NCBI RefSeq assembly: GCF_964204645.1
Contig: NC_134025.1
Location: 11,971,001-12,035,000, forward strand
Length of the DNA: 64,000 nucleotides
Direction of reading: 5' to 3'
From: Tubulanus polymorphus
Lineage: Eukaryota; Nemertea; Palaeonemertea; Tubulaniformes; Tubulanidae
The notes under the pieces were generated by a model. That model was not told the origin of the DNA and ran no database searches. It worked only from the letters and a program-made list of their open reading frames with translations. Below, in pieces: positions 36,374-49,400 of this stretch (position 1 is the stretch's first letter; each line of letters begins with the position of its first letter). The position numbers and the translations under genes were made by a program.

Positions 36374-36510
36374 CGAAACTGCTTCAGTAAAGCGTATTGA
36401 TGAATATGTGGCATCAATATGAAACTTCTTCTAGAGCGTATTGGTGAATATGTGGCATTAATATGAAACTTCTCCAGTAGAGCGAGTTGGCGATTATGTG
36501 GCATTACTAT
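36374..36510. repeat. Minisatellite, three units of about 46 bp
   Basis: Three consecutive units beginning GAAACT(G/T)CTTC and containing AGCG(T/A)(A/G)TTG, GATTATGTGGCAT or GAATATGTGGCAT, and ending in AAT/ACTAT. The units differ at several positions. Confidence 0.8.
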
Positions 36511-37039
36511 AAGACGTAAACATGAGACACAAATAATGTGAATGACAAGATAACGTATGAATGAACTGACGCGGAATTAAACAGCTGTGATGAAATAGCA
36601 GTTAACAGGTTGTTTATTATAAGAAAATTATCACCAGCTGGTTCTTATTTCAAAAGTCCTTTTGTGTAAACCACCCTTATTTACTGCCAGCTTATTATTG
36701 TTATAACACCGACACTTTTAATTTTTTTCTGAATATTTCTTATAGAATAAAATTTCAATTTTATTCTGAAATATTTCCGTGAAACTAATAGTCATCTTCG
36801 CGCTTTTTTTATTACTTGGTGTACAGATCGGCCCACCAGAATTCTACCAAAAACATGTTCAAAAACATCATGTTAAAGTGTTGACGTGTTTTCATCAAAA
36901 TTTTTCAAACAAAAGGATTTTTTTGTTATTCCTGTCATAATTCTTGATCTAGTGATTAGCAAAAAGTCAAAAAACCCCCGGCAAAAAACTGTTCTTTGTC
37001 TTAATTCTTTACGTTAGATGGTAAGGCCAGATAACTAGA

Positions 37040-37252
37040 GTGCCACCAAGCCTTGCTAAAACAATACTGCAAGGAACCCTACCAAGCTGCCGTAGACATG
37101 TAAGACTAATAAAGAAATGGGAGGACAACATTAGGGAATGGACTGGCCTCTCCTTTGGCCAGTTGCAGAGGGAAGCCACTGACAAAGAAATGGTGGTACC
37201 ATGTTCAGGTGTCATCTCTGGTGGCCCTACAGCTACCTGGTTATCGGACTAA
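37040..37252 (+). pseudogene. Non-LTR retrotransposon 3' fragment
   Basis: Encodes AKTILQGTLPSCRRHVRL, KKWEDNIREWTGLSFGQLQR and EATDKE. This is the stereotyped C-terminal tail (GRQ-like, KRWEDNIKEWTGL) of a very common LINE protein type. Only the last about 70 residues remain. Confidence 0.7.
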
Positions 37253-37259
37253 GCGAGTA

Positions 37260-40200
37260 ATTTTCTAAAACAAAGATACATATATGTACTATGATAATGC
37301 AACAAATCAACGATCAGCTTACCTATTACCAGAGAAACAGCTGTTGCAGCTACAGCCACACTCCTACAAAACAACAACACAAATTTCAGAAAAATTGTCA
37401 CCACTTCTCAGGGTCCGATCTAAGCACTTGTCCGATTGCCCGGGACAATTATATTCTCATCAGGCCAAGTAGGTTATCATTACCACTCGTCCACCGGGCT
37501 TGTGCAATTTCATGTCATAAAAGCTTTTTTCCCACTCGATACAACGGATCATAGTAACACCAATCGGACTGCCTGTGTAGGGCAAGTAGCTTTTGGAGGG
37601 GGCAAGCGAAATTTCAGATATGCTTGCCCCCGGATAAATGGTTTTTATTCCCTAGATCGGACCCTGCTTCTTAAAAATTTTTCATCCAATACATAATGAA
37701 TATCATCAAAAGAAAGAGTAACAATTGAAAAACTTCCTTCCATATTACAGAAGGGCCAAAACGAATTCCAGTTTCATATTTACTCAAAATTGTTGAAATT
37801 ATAGTATAATCCGCTTAATTCGGATCATTTGGCACCAACCAAATTCATCTGGTATACTCGAGATCTGGATTAAAAGTCATTTTCTTGAAGTTGTAGACCT
37901 ATATCAGTGAACAAATAGCCGGCAAATACAGTCCGGATTAGACTAAAATCCGGATCAAGCCAATCTGGATTAAGGGGTTAGACTGTATTGAGTGACATAT
38001 CTGATTTCTAGATGTGCCGATAATCATCTATTCATACCATGAACAATCAGGCCTATGCTAACCCCATATTTATGAAATTTTAGAACCAGTTATCAATGTT
38101 TCATATTTTTAAATGAGGAGAAAAGTCAAACCCTGACCGGTTGTCACTGATGGACAAATTTTTTTTTTCGCATTTCCCAAACTTTGTTAGGCTATATCAG
38201 TTCTCATTCATAGTGAAAGGTGGGAAAAATTAGAAATAATTTTTGCACCAGGAAATGAAGGCTTAATGAAATGCTTTTTTCCACAAATTACTACGATTCA
38301 CAGGAAAAAACTTACTTTACAAATTTCAGCCATTTTGGGCACAATGACAAGTGTCCTGTAATGGGGATCACCTCTCCACATTAGCCCTTGATTTTATCAG
38401 CTTCAGTCCTCTCTACAGAATATAAAGAATTGCCTCACTTAAAACATGCACACAGTCTTTCTTTAACAAAAATACCACTTTTGAGCCTAACAGAAATTCA
38501 TATTGCTTTAGTAGTGTACAGTGGAACATAGGATTTCATAATGCTTAGTTAGCCTGTTAATAGGAATGAGGGAAGAGCAGGACTTACAGGCATTATCTCT
38601 GTCTCATAAGCCGCTATCACGCAAGCATTTTTGACACGGGCCAAGGATTAACTGTTCACAAATTTGGCCCAACCAAAAACATCAGAACAGACTTTAAAGC
38701 CAAATTTTAGCATGGGTAAAATCAAATTTAATGCGGGCAAAAATCATCAAAATCAAAATATCAACGAGTGATTGCGACTATAATAACTCATAAATCGAAT
38801 TTGCTTTACTTTTGAATTGATTTAAGAGTTAACCCATTCCCTTCCTATTCATACAGAATGAGAGCTTGCGATTTGCTAAAATATCCAAACATGAAAATCT
38901 GATTACTACAAGTAGAAATCTACCTGCAGACCTGGTCGGTATATCGGCCCATATATCTATCTAATTACTGTTGTAGTTAGACTGTAATGTGCGGGGCCAT
39001 ATAACGAATGAATATCATCAGTTAAAGCATCGATTAAAACTACACAAAGCATAAATCTAATGCTACCGGTACTGTGTGAGACTGTCTAACAACACATGCT
39101 ACGAAAAGTAGAATGGTTATATCGACATACTTGGAGAGTCAAACTTAAAAGCTAGACAAAAGAATGCATTTTATCAGGTTCAATGGATTTCTCTTTCTTA
39201 ATGATATAGGCCTAGTCATTTCCAAGCTATTCAGCTTGCTACTGCTTACAATTGATTGTTAAAGATTTTCCCGAATGAATAAAACTAGGGGACACCATCC
39301 CAATTGGTGAAATGCTTGACAATCTCAATATTCTACATTTCAAGTACAGTAATCAATAACCTAGAAACTCATAGAACTTGTCATACAAGTTTCATATGAA
39401 TATGAAGGCTGTATACCTGAAAGAAACTGCATCCTGCAGGACAGGAACAATGTATTTTAAGAATCCGATATAGCCACCAGATAGCAATGCTGCTTGCAAT
39501 ACAACTGAAATCGAGAGGAATTGTAACGTTTGTACCATGCACCATCTTTGTGCAAGTGAAGATATGCTCCAAAATCCGTACCCTGTAGGATGGGAAGGTG
39601 GTTTTTGAAAAAAAAATCCAACATACAATGTAGGATGCTTACATACATAGTCAAGAGACAGCTTACGTTCAGACCCAGTAGGCCTATAATAAAGCGACGT
39701 GCATAGCGATTTTACAATCTTGGTTAAAACCAGCCACTGTGTGTGCGCATGATACCAAAATGGCGGATATTGACGAAGAATCCTCCATTGTTTTATTGGG
39801 AGCTTTATATGTAACGGCGATCACTGATTAGCTGAAGAATCATTTTCCATCACAGCGTGTCGCTGTTGCCGCACACGAGTGATTTTACTGTGACGATATG
39901 CTCGATATTGTGTGCGAGGAAAACTGAAATCAGTTGCAGTCGCATGAATCCCCGGACGCATTACTATTGCGTGAAAAAAGGACTTATTAATGAACTCAGC
40001 ATTTTTTCTTGTATCTATTTCATCTGACTTCAGTGGAATGTAGGAACATTATGATACGTATATAATCGATGCTGGATCATCGTCAATCCAAGCTCTTTAT
40101 AGCTTTCAGTTGCCTGAGAGCAGAAAACGATGTTTCACTTAGCTGCTCATCAGTGAGACTGACCATTTATAATCATGAATTGTTTTGCAGTGATATAATT

Positions 40201-40557
40201 TCTGTGCTTTGATTTAGTTTTTGAAAAATGTGGAACTACATGTCATTTGGAACAATTTTGGTCCGGACTCGTTTGACGGGGTAGTTAAGGCGTGTGTCTT
40301 GCGTAAATATGCATATCCAACTTTGGAGTAATCATTTGACAAATGTTTACTCCAAGATACAACCCATTTTCAGGACTGGGTGAACCAATGATATAAAAAA
40401 CAAATAAAGCCATGTATCCTACAACTCAGACTAGTCACCCCTAAAATCAATCCAAAACACAGTCAACAAAAAGAACTCTAAAAATGTTTAACACCAGAAC
40501 CCTGCATCAACCACCAGTAATGAATCATATGGGTAACTCAGTTATAGGCCTAGATGA
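37260..40557. other. Intergenic with repeat debris
   Basis: No gene supported. A diverged dispersed repeat lies at about 38630-38735 (CACGGGCCAAGG, TTTGGCCCAACC). At 39757 a short plus-strand frame, MADIDEESSIVLLGALYVTA, recalls the start of Harbinger-type transposon proteins but stops after 23 codons. Confidence 0.35.
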
Positions 40558-40563
40558 TACGTT

Positions 40564-41445
40564 CAGAGATGCTAGGGCCAAAGTACCAAAATTCCGGAAT
40601 TTAGAACGGGGGTCAGAAAAATTCTCCCCCAGGAAAAATTTTGCGTTTTTGCATCACCGGAGATGCAGTATCACGATCGGCATCTTTCATCTGAAAATAC
40701 GACGGCAGGCATTCGTTGTGCTTCACATCCCTCGCTGCCTTCTTATGCTGCGCGCTATCCGGGTGACGAAGAATATCTTTTTTCCCGCCACTACTGTATT
40801 TGACCTGGTCTTTACAAACGACGCAGTACGCCATGCCATCTAAGTCTAACTTACGAATGTAGTTCGATAAGTAGTCCCCGTTACTGTCCTTACACTCTAG
40901 CCAGTGCCAGTTAAATTTATTTTTTATACCGCTGTCAATTGCCTTTATATCGGCCGACTCCCGACTGACAATCTTTCCGTGCATGCTCATTTTGCAGACC
41001 GTCCCGCTTGACAGCTGCAGGCAAAAAGAAAGTTACAAAGCTGCGTGCCTCAGGACATAGCACGCGCATGGTTATAATTAAGATGATATTTATTAAATAT
41101 CATCTTAATTATTGCCACGTGCATCTTCACATTGTTGGCCGTCAGCGGGACGATGTACAACGGCGCGTAAAGATAATTTGAAATGGCGTCACAACAGTGG
41201 CGCTCCACCTACGCATGCACAGATACCACCACAAGCACACATATATACATTGTAGCAGAACATCCTCGGAAACGGAGACCAAGATAAAATAACACAGAAG
41301 CGACGACAAGTACAAGCAAACGAACGCTTTTACGGTCCGTGCCATTACTGGTCGCCGCGAGGAATTCTCACCAAATTTCCGGAATTGACATCGGCGATCC
41401 TAAATTTCCGGAATTCCGGATATTTCCGGAAAACTAGCATCTCTG
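40564..41445 (-). mobile_element. hAT-like element with BED-type zinc-finger remnant
   Basis: Termini CAGAGATGCTAG and CTAGCATCTCTG are inverted repeats, followed inward by CCGGAATT-rich subterminal sequence. TACGTT flanks both ends directly (40558-40563, 41446-41451). A minus-strand open frame (40990-40613) has a BED/TTF-like finger: FNWHWLECKDSNGDYLSNYI, MAYCVVCKDQVKY, and H..S..H in LRHPDSAQHKKAA. This is the N-terminus of transposase-related proteins. The catalytic domain is missing, so it is non-autonomous. Internally, AAGATGATATTTATTAAATATCATCTT at about 41077-41107 is a perfect hairpin. Confidence 0.72.
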
Positions 41446-41503
41446 TACGTTTCTTACAACTCAAATAAATTTCATCAAATCTTGAAAAGTGCCTCTACTC
41501 CTT

Positions 41504-41920
41504 GGTGCGATTCAAGAATAGGGGACTATAGCAATACATATGTAGTGATAGTAATCAATTAAGTAATAATATTAGTAATTGATAATGATGATATATAATG
41601 ATAGTAATGTATATAGTAATTAATGATGATTAGGGAACTAAACCTAACCCTAACCCTAATCCTAACCACTAGTCCCCTATTCTTGAATCTTACCGCAGTT
41701 TATTACCCTAAGGACACCTAATAAACTGCGGTAAGATTCAAGAATAGGGGACTAGTGGTTAGGATTAGGGTTAGGATTAGGTTTAGTTCCCTAATCATCA
41801 TTAATTACTATATACATTACTATCATTATATATCATCATTATCAATTACTAATATTATTACTTAATTGATTACTATCACTACATATATAATGCTATAGTC
41901 CCCTATTCTTGAATCGCACC
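41504..41920. repeat. 417-bp near-perfect hairpin (foldback) with telomere-like repeats
   Basis: The left arm starts GGTGCGATTCAAGAATAGGG and the right arm ends CCCTATTCTTGAATCGCACC. Arms of about 200 bp differ at only a few positions that I can see, around a short loop (CCCTAAGGACACC). Both arms hold AACCTAACCCTAACCCTAAT or its inverse, which are TTAGGG-type repeats, and an AT-rich ATGATGATATATAATGATAG tract. The loop sequence recurs inverted just outside the right arm (GGTGTCCTTAGGG at 41921). Confidence 0.92.
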
Positions 41921-43427
41921 GGTGTCCTTAGGGTACCTAACCTTACCATACCACTATTCTTTAATAACACTTAGCGCCACATTGTGGAAAGGGGACCTAA
42001 ATTGTAGTTAGACCGAAGAACTGACACTGATCATAGCAGCCACGCAGGTGCAGTGTCATTGACTGCCAGTGCCAGATTTGCCAACAAAAAAAGTTCGATT
42101 TTGATTTTATCATTAGGACATTTAACTCTTTCTATACCCTAAACACAACAGACTCGAATGAAGTAATAAAAAGACACCATACCAAAAAATATGGAAATAA
42201 CTATATCTACGCACGACTTATCATCATTCGAGTCGTCTCTAGGCGTCAAATATGGTTCAGATTTAGGCTCCAATCATCCATTTATCACACTGACAACTCG
42301 TACCCGGAAGTAAATCGCTCTTCTCGAGCTAGCGCGGGAACAGGCTGCTCAGGCCGTGAACTCGCCCGTGCCATCCTACACATGTATCACCACCCAAACC
42401 TTTCTATGCGAACCGATGAAAGATTATTGTATGATATTAGCAATTAACTAAAGAAGGACAATCAATGGCACTACGCTGACGTCTTACAAACGTCTAATTA
42501 TTTTAGCATTTGAATTGCTTGAAGATCTAGCCACAAAAACAACTGGACAAATTTGTAGCGTAACTCGCTCGAGCTGTCGTACTGAGTCGTTTCTGAACTG
42601 AACCAGAGTTCGGTACAGAAACGACTGTAAGACATTAAAACTCGAAAAGCCACCTGAAAAACTCTATTAAGAGTTATAAGGCAGATTTAAGAAAATAAAG
42701 CGTTTGAACGCTAATGGTTCAAACAGTCGGTCAGTTTATAAATATTATTAGATATTGACTCCATAACTCAATCTAATCTGAAATGCAGGTGGGCGGATTC
42801 ACTGTGGCTTTTAAGACTAAGTCGATCAGTTTTTTTAATAACTAAGCTTATGCATCATTTATTGTTGACAATATTAAACAATGTATGCCTACGTGTGTCA
42901 CTTCCATGAAAGTGGAACATTTTTTTTTCGAAAGTGTACCTTTTGTAAAGTATCCACGCAAATAATAGGTTCTCGGAGTACTCGTGAAGAAAATGCGATG
43001 CAAAGTAAAGCAATTTCATAACTTCTTACATATTTCGGGTGAAAATTTTACTTTTTCCCTACTATTTTGCCTCAAATAAAGTTAGGAAGCGTATTTTGAA
43101 AGAAGACCAATGGAAAAGTGTTACCAATGAGTGAATCTTTTGAAATCGATGCTGACATTTTCTTGCCGGCATATGGGCAGAACTTCGTCGATGAGCGTTC
43201 GTCAAGGGGGTTCGTTCGAACCCCCCCCCCTTAAATACGGGCCTGCACCACAGCTACTTGTAAAATCTCCACTCTCTCGTAATCTCAATTCCAAAAAGAG
43301 GATTTAGAAATCAAATATATAAATCCCATGTATATTTATTTTTCAAATTGCTTTATGGTCTATGAATCATATTACATTAACTCGACAAACAATGACTAAT
43401 CTCAAATAAAATTTCGTAAAGATAAAA
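41921..43427. other. Intergenic, ASB gene 3' side
   Basis: 41935-42020 is shared, inverted, with 51850-51960 (TTCTTTAATAACACT, AGCGCCACA, GGACCTAAA). A hairpin GAGTCGTTTCTG/CAGAAACGACT is at about 42585-42627, and a poly-C run at about 43222. No gene. Confidence 0.45.
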
Positions 43428-46400
43428 CTAGCTAGTGAATAAATCGTGACAAAGTAAAAACTTTTTCAATATTTCCGGCAAAGGAAGCCGATGTATTGAA
43501 TTTCGAAATTTACTTCCTCCGCAGGTCTGTGCAACGCGATTACGGATCATACGTCTACAGCTGTTCAATAAAGAAAGCGGATCCGTCAAAAGAGTGAAGG
43601 CCCAATGAATTTCTGCTCCTGATGGGCGAGTCGTTAACATTTCCTTTTCACGGCCGCTTACTTTGTAACCAGCCTTAATAAGAATATCGAAAGCCATCAA
43701 ATTTCCGCAGTTTACCGCCGCAATGATAGGGCTTATCTTGTTTATACCGATAAGCTCATCAAATTCTACGCATGATGATAAATCAACGCCATTTTCGAGC
43801 AGCAGGAACAAGTTTTTCGGAATCTTCTCCCATACAGCTTTAACTAACGGACTAACGCCTCGATTGTTCGACTTATTGACGTCAGCACCGGCAGAAATCA
43901 ACGCCTGGACATGGAGTGTATCGTGTTTACCGATCGCTATCATAAGAGCCGTGGTCGGTTGAGTGTCCGGTTCACATATCGCATCTAGATCTGCTCCGTG
44001 ATCGAGAAGAGTCTCCAAAGAGGCCCGACTAGATTGCCGACAAGCAACGTGCAACGCGGTCACGCCGTTTTCAGTAGGTTTGTCGATGTCCGCGCCGTGA
44101 GCTAAAAGCGAATTGACGATGCTCACGTGGTTGAAATGAGCGGCGATATGCAAGGGCGTTATACCGAAGCCGTGGTGGCGTCTGTGCTCGATTCGACTTT
44201 TGACGACATTGCAATCGAACCCGCTATTGAGCAACAGCTGTAAAAATAAATGTATATATGTATATCAAAAAATGTTAGTGGAGAAAAAAATCTATCTTTT
44301 AAAAAGTTTAGAAGTTTGTTTGATAGAAATATATACACCGGTACATCATAAGTATTTGAGAAAAGACGTTTGGCAAGTCTCGATAAATTTTAGACAGCAA
44401 GTCAAAAATAAAAATAGGCCTACGTTTGTCAAGATAAATTTGTTTGAAAAAATTACATTTATCACGAGAGCATACGTTGGGATTTTAAAAAAGGTTTCCA
44501 TATGGTACTACCCTCGTTACAAACTAATAGTTCATAGTTGATCAACTACCTCTGCAACGCCAGTGGCATCTTTTTCAGCTGCTAAGTGAAGAGCAGTTTC
44601 CCCGACATTATTCACTGCGTTTACGTCGCATCCAGCTTTTATGAGAAATTCTGATGCCTCGAATTGTCGTTTAACTATAGCCCCTTGAAAGGCAGTGTTA
44701 CCTTAAAGAAATAGACGGCACTCAAACATTTCGGATGAAATCATTTGTCATTAGAGTAAATATTGATCTCATATAAATGTGTATGATGTATTCAAAAACG
44801 GTTGAAATACAGCAAGACCTAGTTCCACAGTTCTGAGTTGAGATTTTACTCGGAAAGCTCATTGGAAATATGCTTCTTCTGGAGTTAAGTCTGACTCACT
44901 TCGTGTGGAACTGGGTCCCAGGGGTTTCGTTTTATTCGCATTGTTTCGTAGCTTTAAAGAGTTTCAAAATCCTAAATATGAACATCTGGTTGTATGGCAG
45001 AACGAAATGAACATCTTTTCACCGAGCAATATACAGGGCTGCCAACCTTTCAAAATTCCATTTAGGGATGAATGGCAGATTAATTAGGAATATTGAAGGT
45101 TTCAATAGGAATATATCGAAACCGAAGAAATTGTGACTTTTCCAAGTAGGAATATTTTGCTTTCAATTAGGAATACCTGTCACGTGTAATATATGAAAGC
45201 TGGATATGAAAATATGGAATTATTAGCAAAATAAAAAATCAGCAAATTCTACAGAATGTATTTTTTCTTTATTATTTTATGAAAGATAAAAATCAACAGT
45301 GTTTATCAAAAATATACAATAGACTAAAAAATAAGAACATAAAACTGGCATAAATTGTCAAACGAATTACATAACACTATACAGCTGTCATGCGAATATA
45401 TCCATTTCCAGCATCAATTCCACGATACTGTCCAAGAGAGACTCCACGTACAGAACTGAAAGATACAAACAGTAAAAAGTCTCTAAATCTACATGCTACT
45501 CGATGGTGCTGCCATCTGCCAAATATGCGAACTAAAAGTTTACTTTGATGTGAACGCCCTACTCCTCCACCGATCGTGAGGGGTAATCAGGGTTCGAACA
45601 CGTAATTTTAATTATTCGATTCGACAGTCCGACGATTCGCTGGTATCTCGTCGCAGCGGCTTTGTTGGGGTGTACAGCCTTGGCTCCAACCACCAGTAGA
45701 AAAGAAATTACTCCACGGCCTCTCCAACAACCTGCGACAAACAATATTTCATAAATAGCCAAATATTTATTCATTCATCAACAGTTAGGTAAGTTACCGC
45801 CATTCGCGGAATCAATACGATGAATCACCACACTTATACAACATATTCTTTTAACATAAATACACATTTAACAATGCATTCATACAAACAAGAACCCGAC
45901 TCACCTGCGACAAACAATATTTCATAAATAGCCAAATATTTATTCATTCATCAACAGTTAGGTAAGTTACCGCCATTCGCGGAATCAATACGATGAATGA
46001 CCACACAAACCCACAACCAGAACATAACCGAGAGGGCGCCACAGGCTGGAGTGTCGTTCAGAAAACAAAAGATTACTCAACCAATGTCATCTATGAATGT
46101 CTGTCACATACTCCCCCAAGCCGTAAAATATCGTCCTCGATATCTCAAAGTGTATCTGAACAAATCGTACACGAACTGGGACAGCATAAGAAGAAGAATA
46201 AAATGTCAAGGCCAACAACAACTGATTTCAGCAGTCAACCACATGATACAATAAACGATACAACAACACGTTCCCTCTCCCCTTTTTTTTTTGATAGTTT
46301 TTTTAATTTTCTTCTTATATCATATTGCATATACTAAACGAGTTTACATGCTACACTCTACTCTATACCAGTCCGGATCATGTTGGCAAGCGCATCCAAC

Positions 46401-49400
46401 AGTTTAGGATTCTCTAAAACCTCCGGAATTTTCGCATATTCCAGGAACAATTCAATCCTCCTACGATCCGTCTGCATGTTGAACATTAGAAATTCACCCG
46501 AACGCTGCCAAGCCGGGGGTCGTCTCGTCCGCGGTCTTGGCACAGGTCGCTCCTCCGAACTAGGACTTGGCTCGTCAACATCCGGTGAAGTTGAAACAGA
46601 GGGTGAACTAGCTGGCACGCTATCCACCGACAAAGGGCTCAACGGAGGAGTCTCCACGTCAACCAGAACTGGATGCTCCACAGAATCGCTTGTTCCCTCA
46701 GCTCCCGGTGATTCCGGAACGGAGGCCATTTCCGATCGCACAATCTCCTCAGAAATTGGAGCTGGAGAAACACTCTCAATGGAACTTCGAGATAACACGG
46801 TGTCCGCACCCGCAATCCCAGGCTCAACGACGGGAGGTTCCTCCGCAGTTTCCACTTCGCGTGAGACAAGTACCCAGTCTTCCTCGTCGGACCCATCGTC
46901 CGCTACTTCGGCAACTATTTCCTCTGGCATATTAGTATTACCAACAGCGACTTTCTCCGAAGTAACATGCTCCGGGTTTGCTTCCTTTACTCGGAATGAT
47001 TCCTCACTGTCACGCAAAGGAGTAGCCAAAGGTAATAACTTGTTCCTATGCAGAATCCTCCTACCCCCATCTTCAATTCTTTTTACCTCGTAAACAGGTA
47101 CATCTCCAGTTACCTTGCTTTCTACGATATAAGGCACCGATTCCCAGCGGTCAGCTAATTTATGTCGTTCCCTAAATCCTTCACGCTTGACCAACACCAT
47201 ATCACCGGGCGTTAATTCTGCACTCTTAGCTCTCCTGTCATATAACTCTTTCCGTCTATCCCCTTGCCTAGACAAGTGATCTGCTGCCAAATTCCACGCC
47301 ACTTCCAATTGATTTTCCATCTGCTTCACATACTCTGTTGTCGACGTCACACTTTCTTCATTACCCCAACCAAATTTCTTATCAACTGACAGTCTGGGTC
47401 TTCTTCCGAACATAAGGTAGAATGGCTCAAAGCCTGTCGACTCGTGGGGCGTGCAATTATACGCATACACCAATGCATTAATATGCCTCCGCCAGTTTCT
47501 CTTTTCCTCGGGCGGCAAACTACCCAGTAGTCGAATCAACGTACCATTAAACCGTTCCACAGCACCATTGCCCGCAGGGTGATACGGTGTAGTTCGGGTT
47601 TTCCTCATACCGGTCAACTCGCATAACTCCTTGATCACACGACTTTCGAAGGCAGGCCCCTGATCCGAATGAAGTTGAACAGGCGCTCCGAATTTCAGCA
47701 CCACTTCGTTGAATAAACACTTAGCCACCGTTCTAGCCGTCTCATTTTTAGTCGGAATAGCCATCGCAAACTTAGTGAAATGATCGGTCATAACAAGCAC
47801 CTTTTCGAAACCTTGACTCGGCTCCAATGTTAAAAAATCAATGCACAGTAACTCCATAGGGTACGATGTCTCAATGCTGACCAGCGGGGCAACTTGTGTA
47901 GGCGTCGAAGCCTTCAGCAGCACACAGCGCTTACAACTCTTCAAATATTCCTCGACATCGGATTTCATTCCGGGCCAATAACATCTTCGTCTCAATAACG
48001 CCAACGTTTTGTCACGGCCGGGATGCCCCAACCGATCGTGCAAACAGTCAAGCATCTCCGCCCTCTCCGAATAGGGCAACCAAACTTTCAGCTCTGACAC
48101 TCTATTTTCAACAACTCTGCGGTACAAAACATCATCCAGAAGTTCCAGCGACTTAAAAACCCGACAGATCCCGTACTCCGATGGCTTAGCTGGCCGGAAT
48201 CTTGTCTTGGTCCTTAAACAAGAAACAACGCGTCGAATAGTCGGGTCTCGCTCCTGCAATTTCCGCATGTCTACCTCTGCTACCCCTCCGGCTTTCGTCA
48301 CAGGGACTGACGGACTTACGGTACAAATTGCTGCAAAGACGTCAGCAGTGATCCGATTTAATGGACTTCGACTCAGCGCATCTGCATCCCGCATATTAGC
48401 GCCACTATGGTATTCGAGTTCCAAATCGTACACTGATAAAGCCTGTAGCCAGCGATGTCCCGTGGCATCCAGTTTCGCAGATTTCAACACATAAGACATG
48501 GGGTTCGAATCAGTATGGACACAACATTTGTTACCATACAAGTAATCATGGAACTTTTCCGTCGCCGCCCATTTCAGAGCCAGGAACTCAAGCTTGTGCG
48601 CAGGATACTTCTTCTCTGAAGCATTCAATCCTCTACTTGCGTAAGCGATTACCTTCTTTACTCCCTTTCCATCTGTTTGGTATAGGATCGCACCTAATCC
48701 ATCATGAGCTGCATCCGTATGAAGCTCGAAGGGTCTATTAAAGTCTGCGAACCCTAAGATGGGGCTTGACGTCAACATCTCCTTCAACCTCGTGAATGCG
48801 TTTTCTTCATCCTGTCCCCACTGTACCTCAATCCTCCGTTCCGCTGTCTTACGTTTCCCCTTAAGATTCGTGACTCCCGTTAACAATTTCGTTAACGGAG
48901 CAGCTACTCTGGCATAGTCCTTTATAAAGCGTCTATAATAGCCCGAAAACCCCAGGAATTGTCGCACTTCAGTTACGGTTCTAGGGGCCGGCCAATCCTT
49001 CACAGCACTTAATTTCGCTGGATCGGGTTCAACTCCCTTTTCAGAGATCCTGTGCCCGAGGTAAACAACTGCTGACCGTAAAAACTCACATTTTGAGGGT
49101 TTCAACTTCAGTCCTGCAGCAGCAAGTCGATCCAACACAAGAGTCCACACGTTGAAATCTAACCCGGATCTTCGAATGCTAATCGCGCTGCGAAAACGAG
49201 CTAATTACCGCAGTAAACCGATTCTTCTCCGAAACGATGCGGAGCAATTTGACAATAACAATCACATTTTGCCACATGTCATAATATTTTCACAAAAATG
49301 ATTGAAAACAACGTATTTTAAAACGAATGAACTTTATTTTTATTCTTGAAACAAATTAAAAAGCTGCTCTCCTACTACGAAATAATCGTACGCCATGCGT

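Noticed and set aside
39757-39828. MADIDEESSIVLLGALYVTA frame as a Harbinger-type gene
   Set aside because: Only 23 codons before a stop and no transposase downstream; kept only as a note.
46380-47093. Plus-strand open frame of 237 codons
   Set aside because: It is antisense to the Gypsy pol tail, whose minus-strand frame has clear domain homology.
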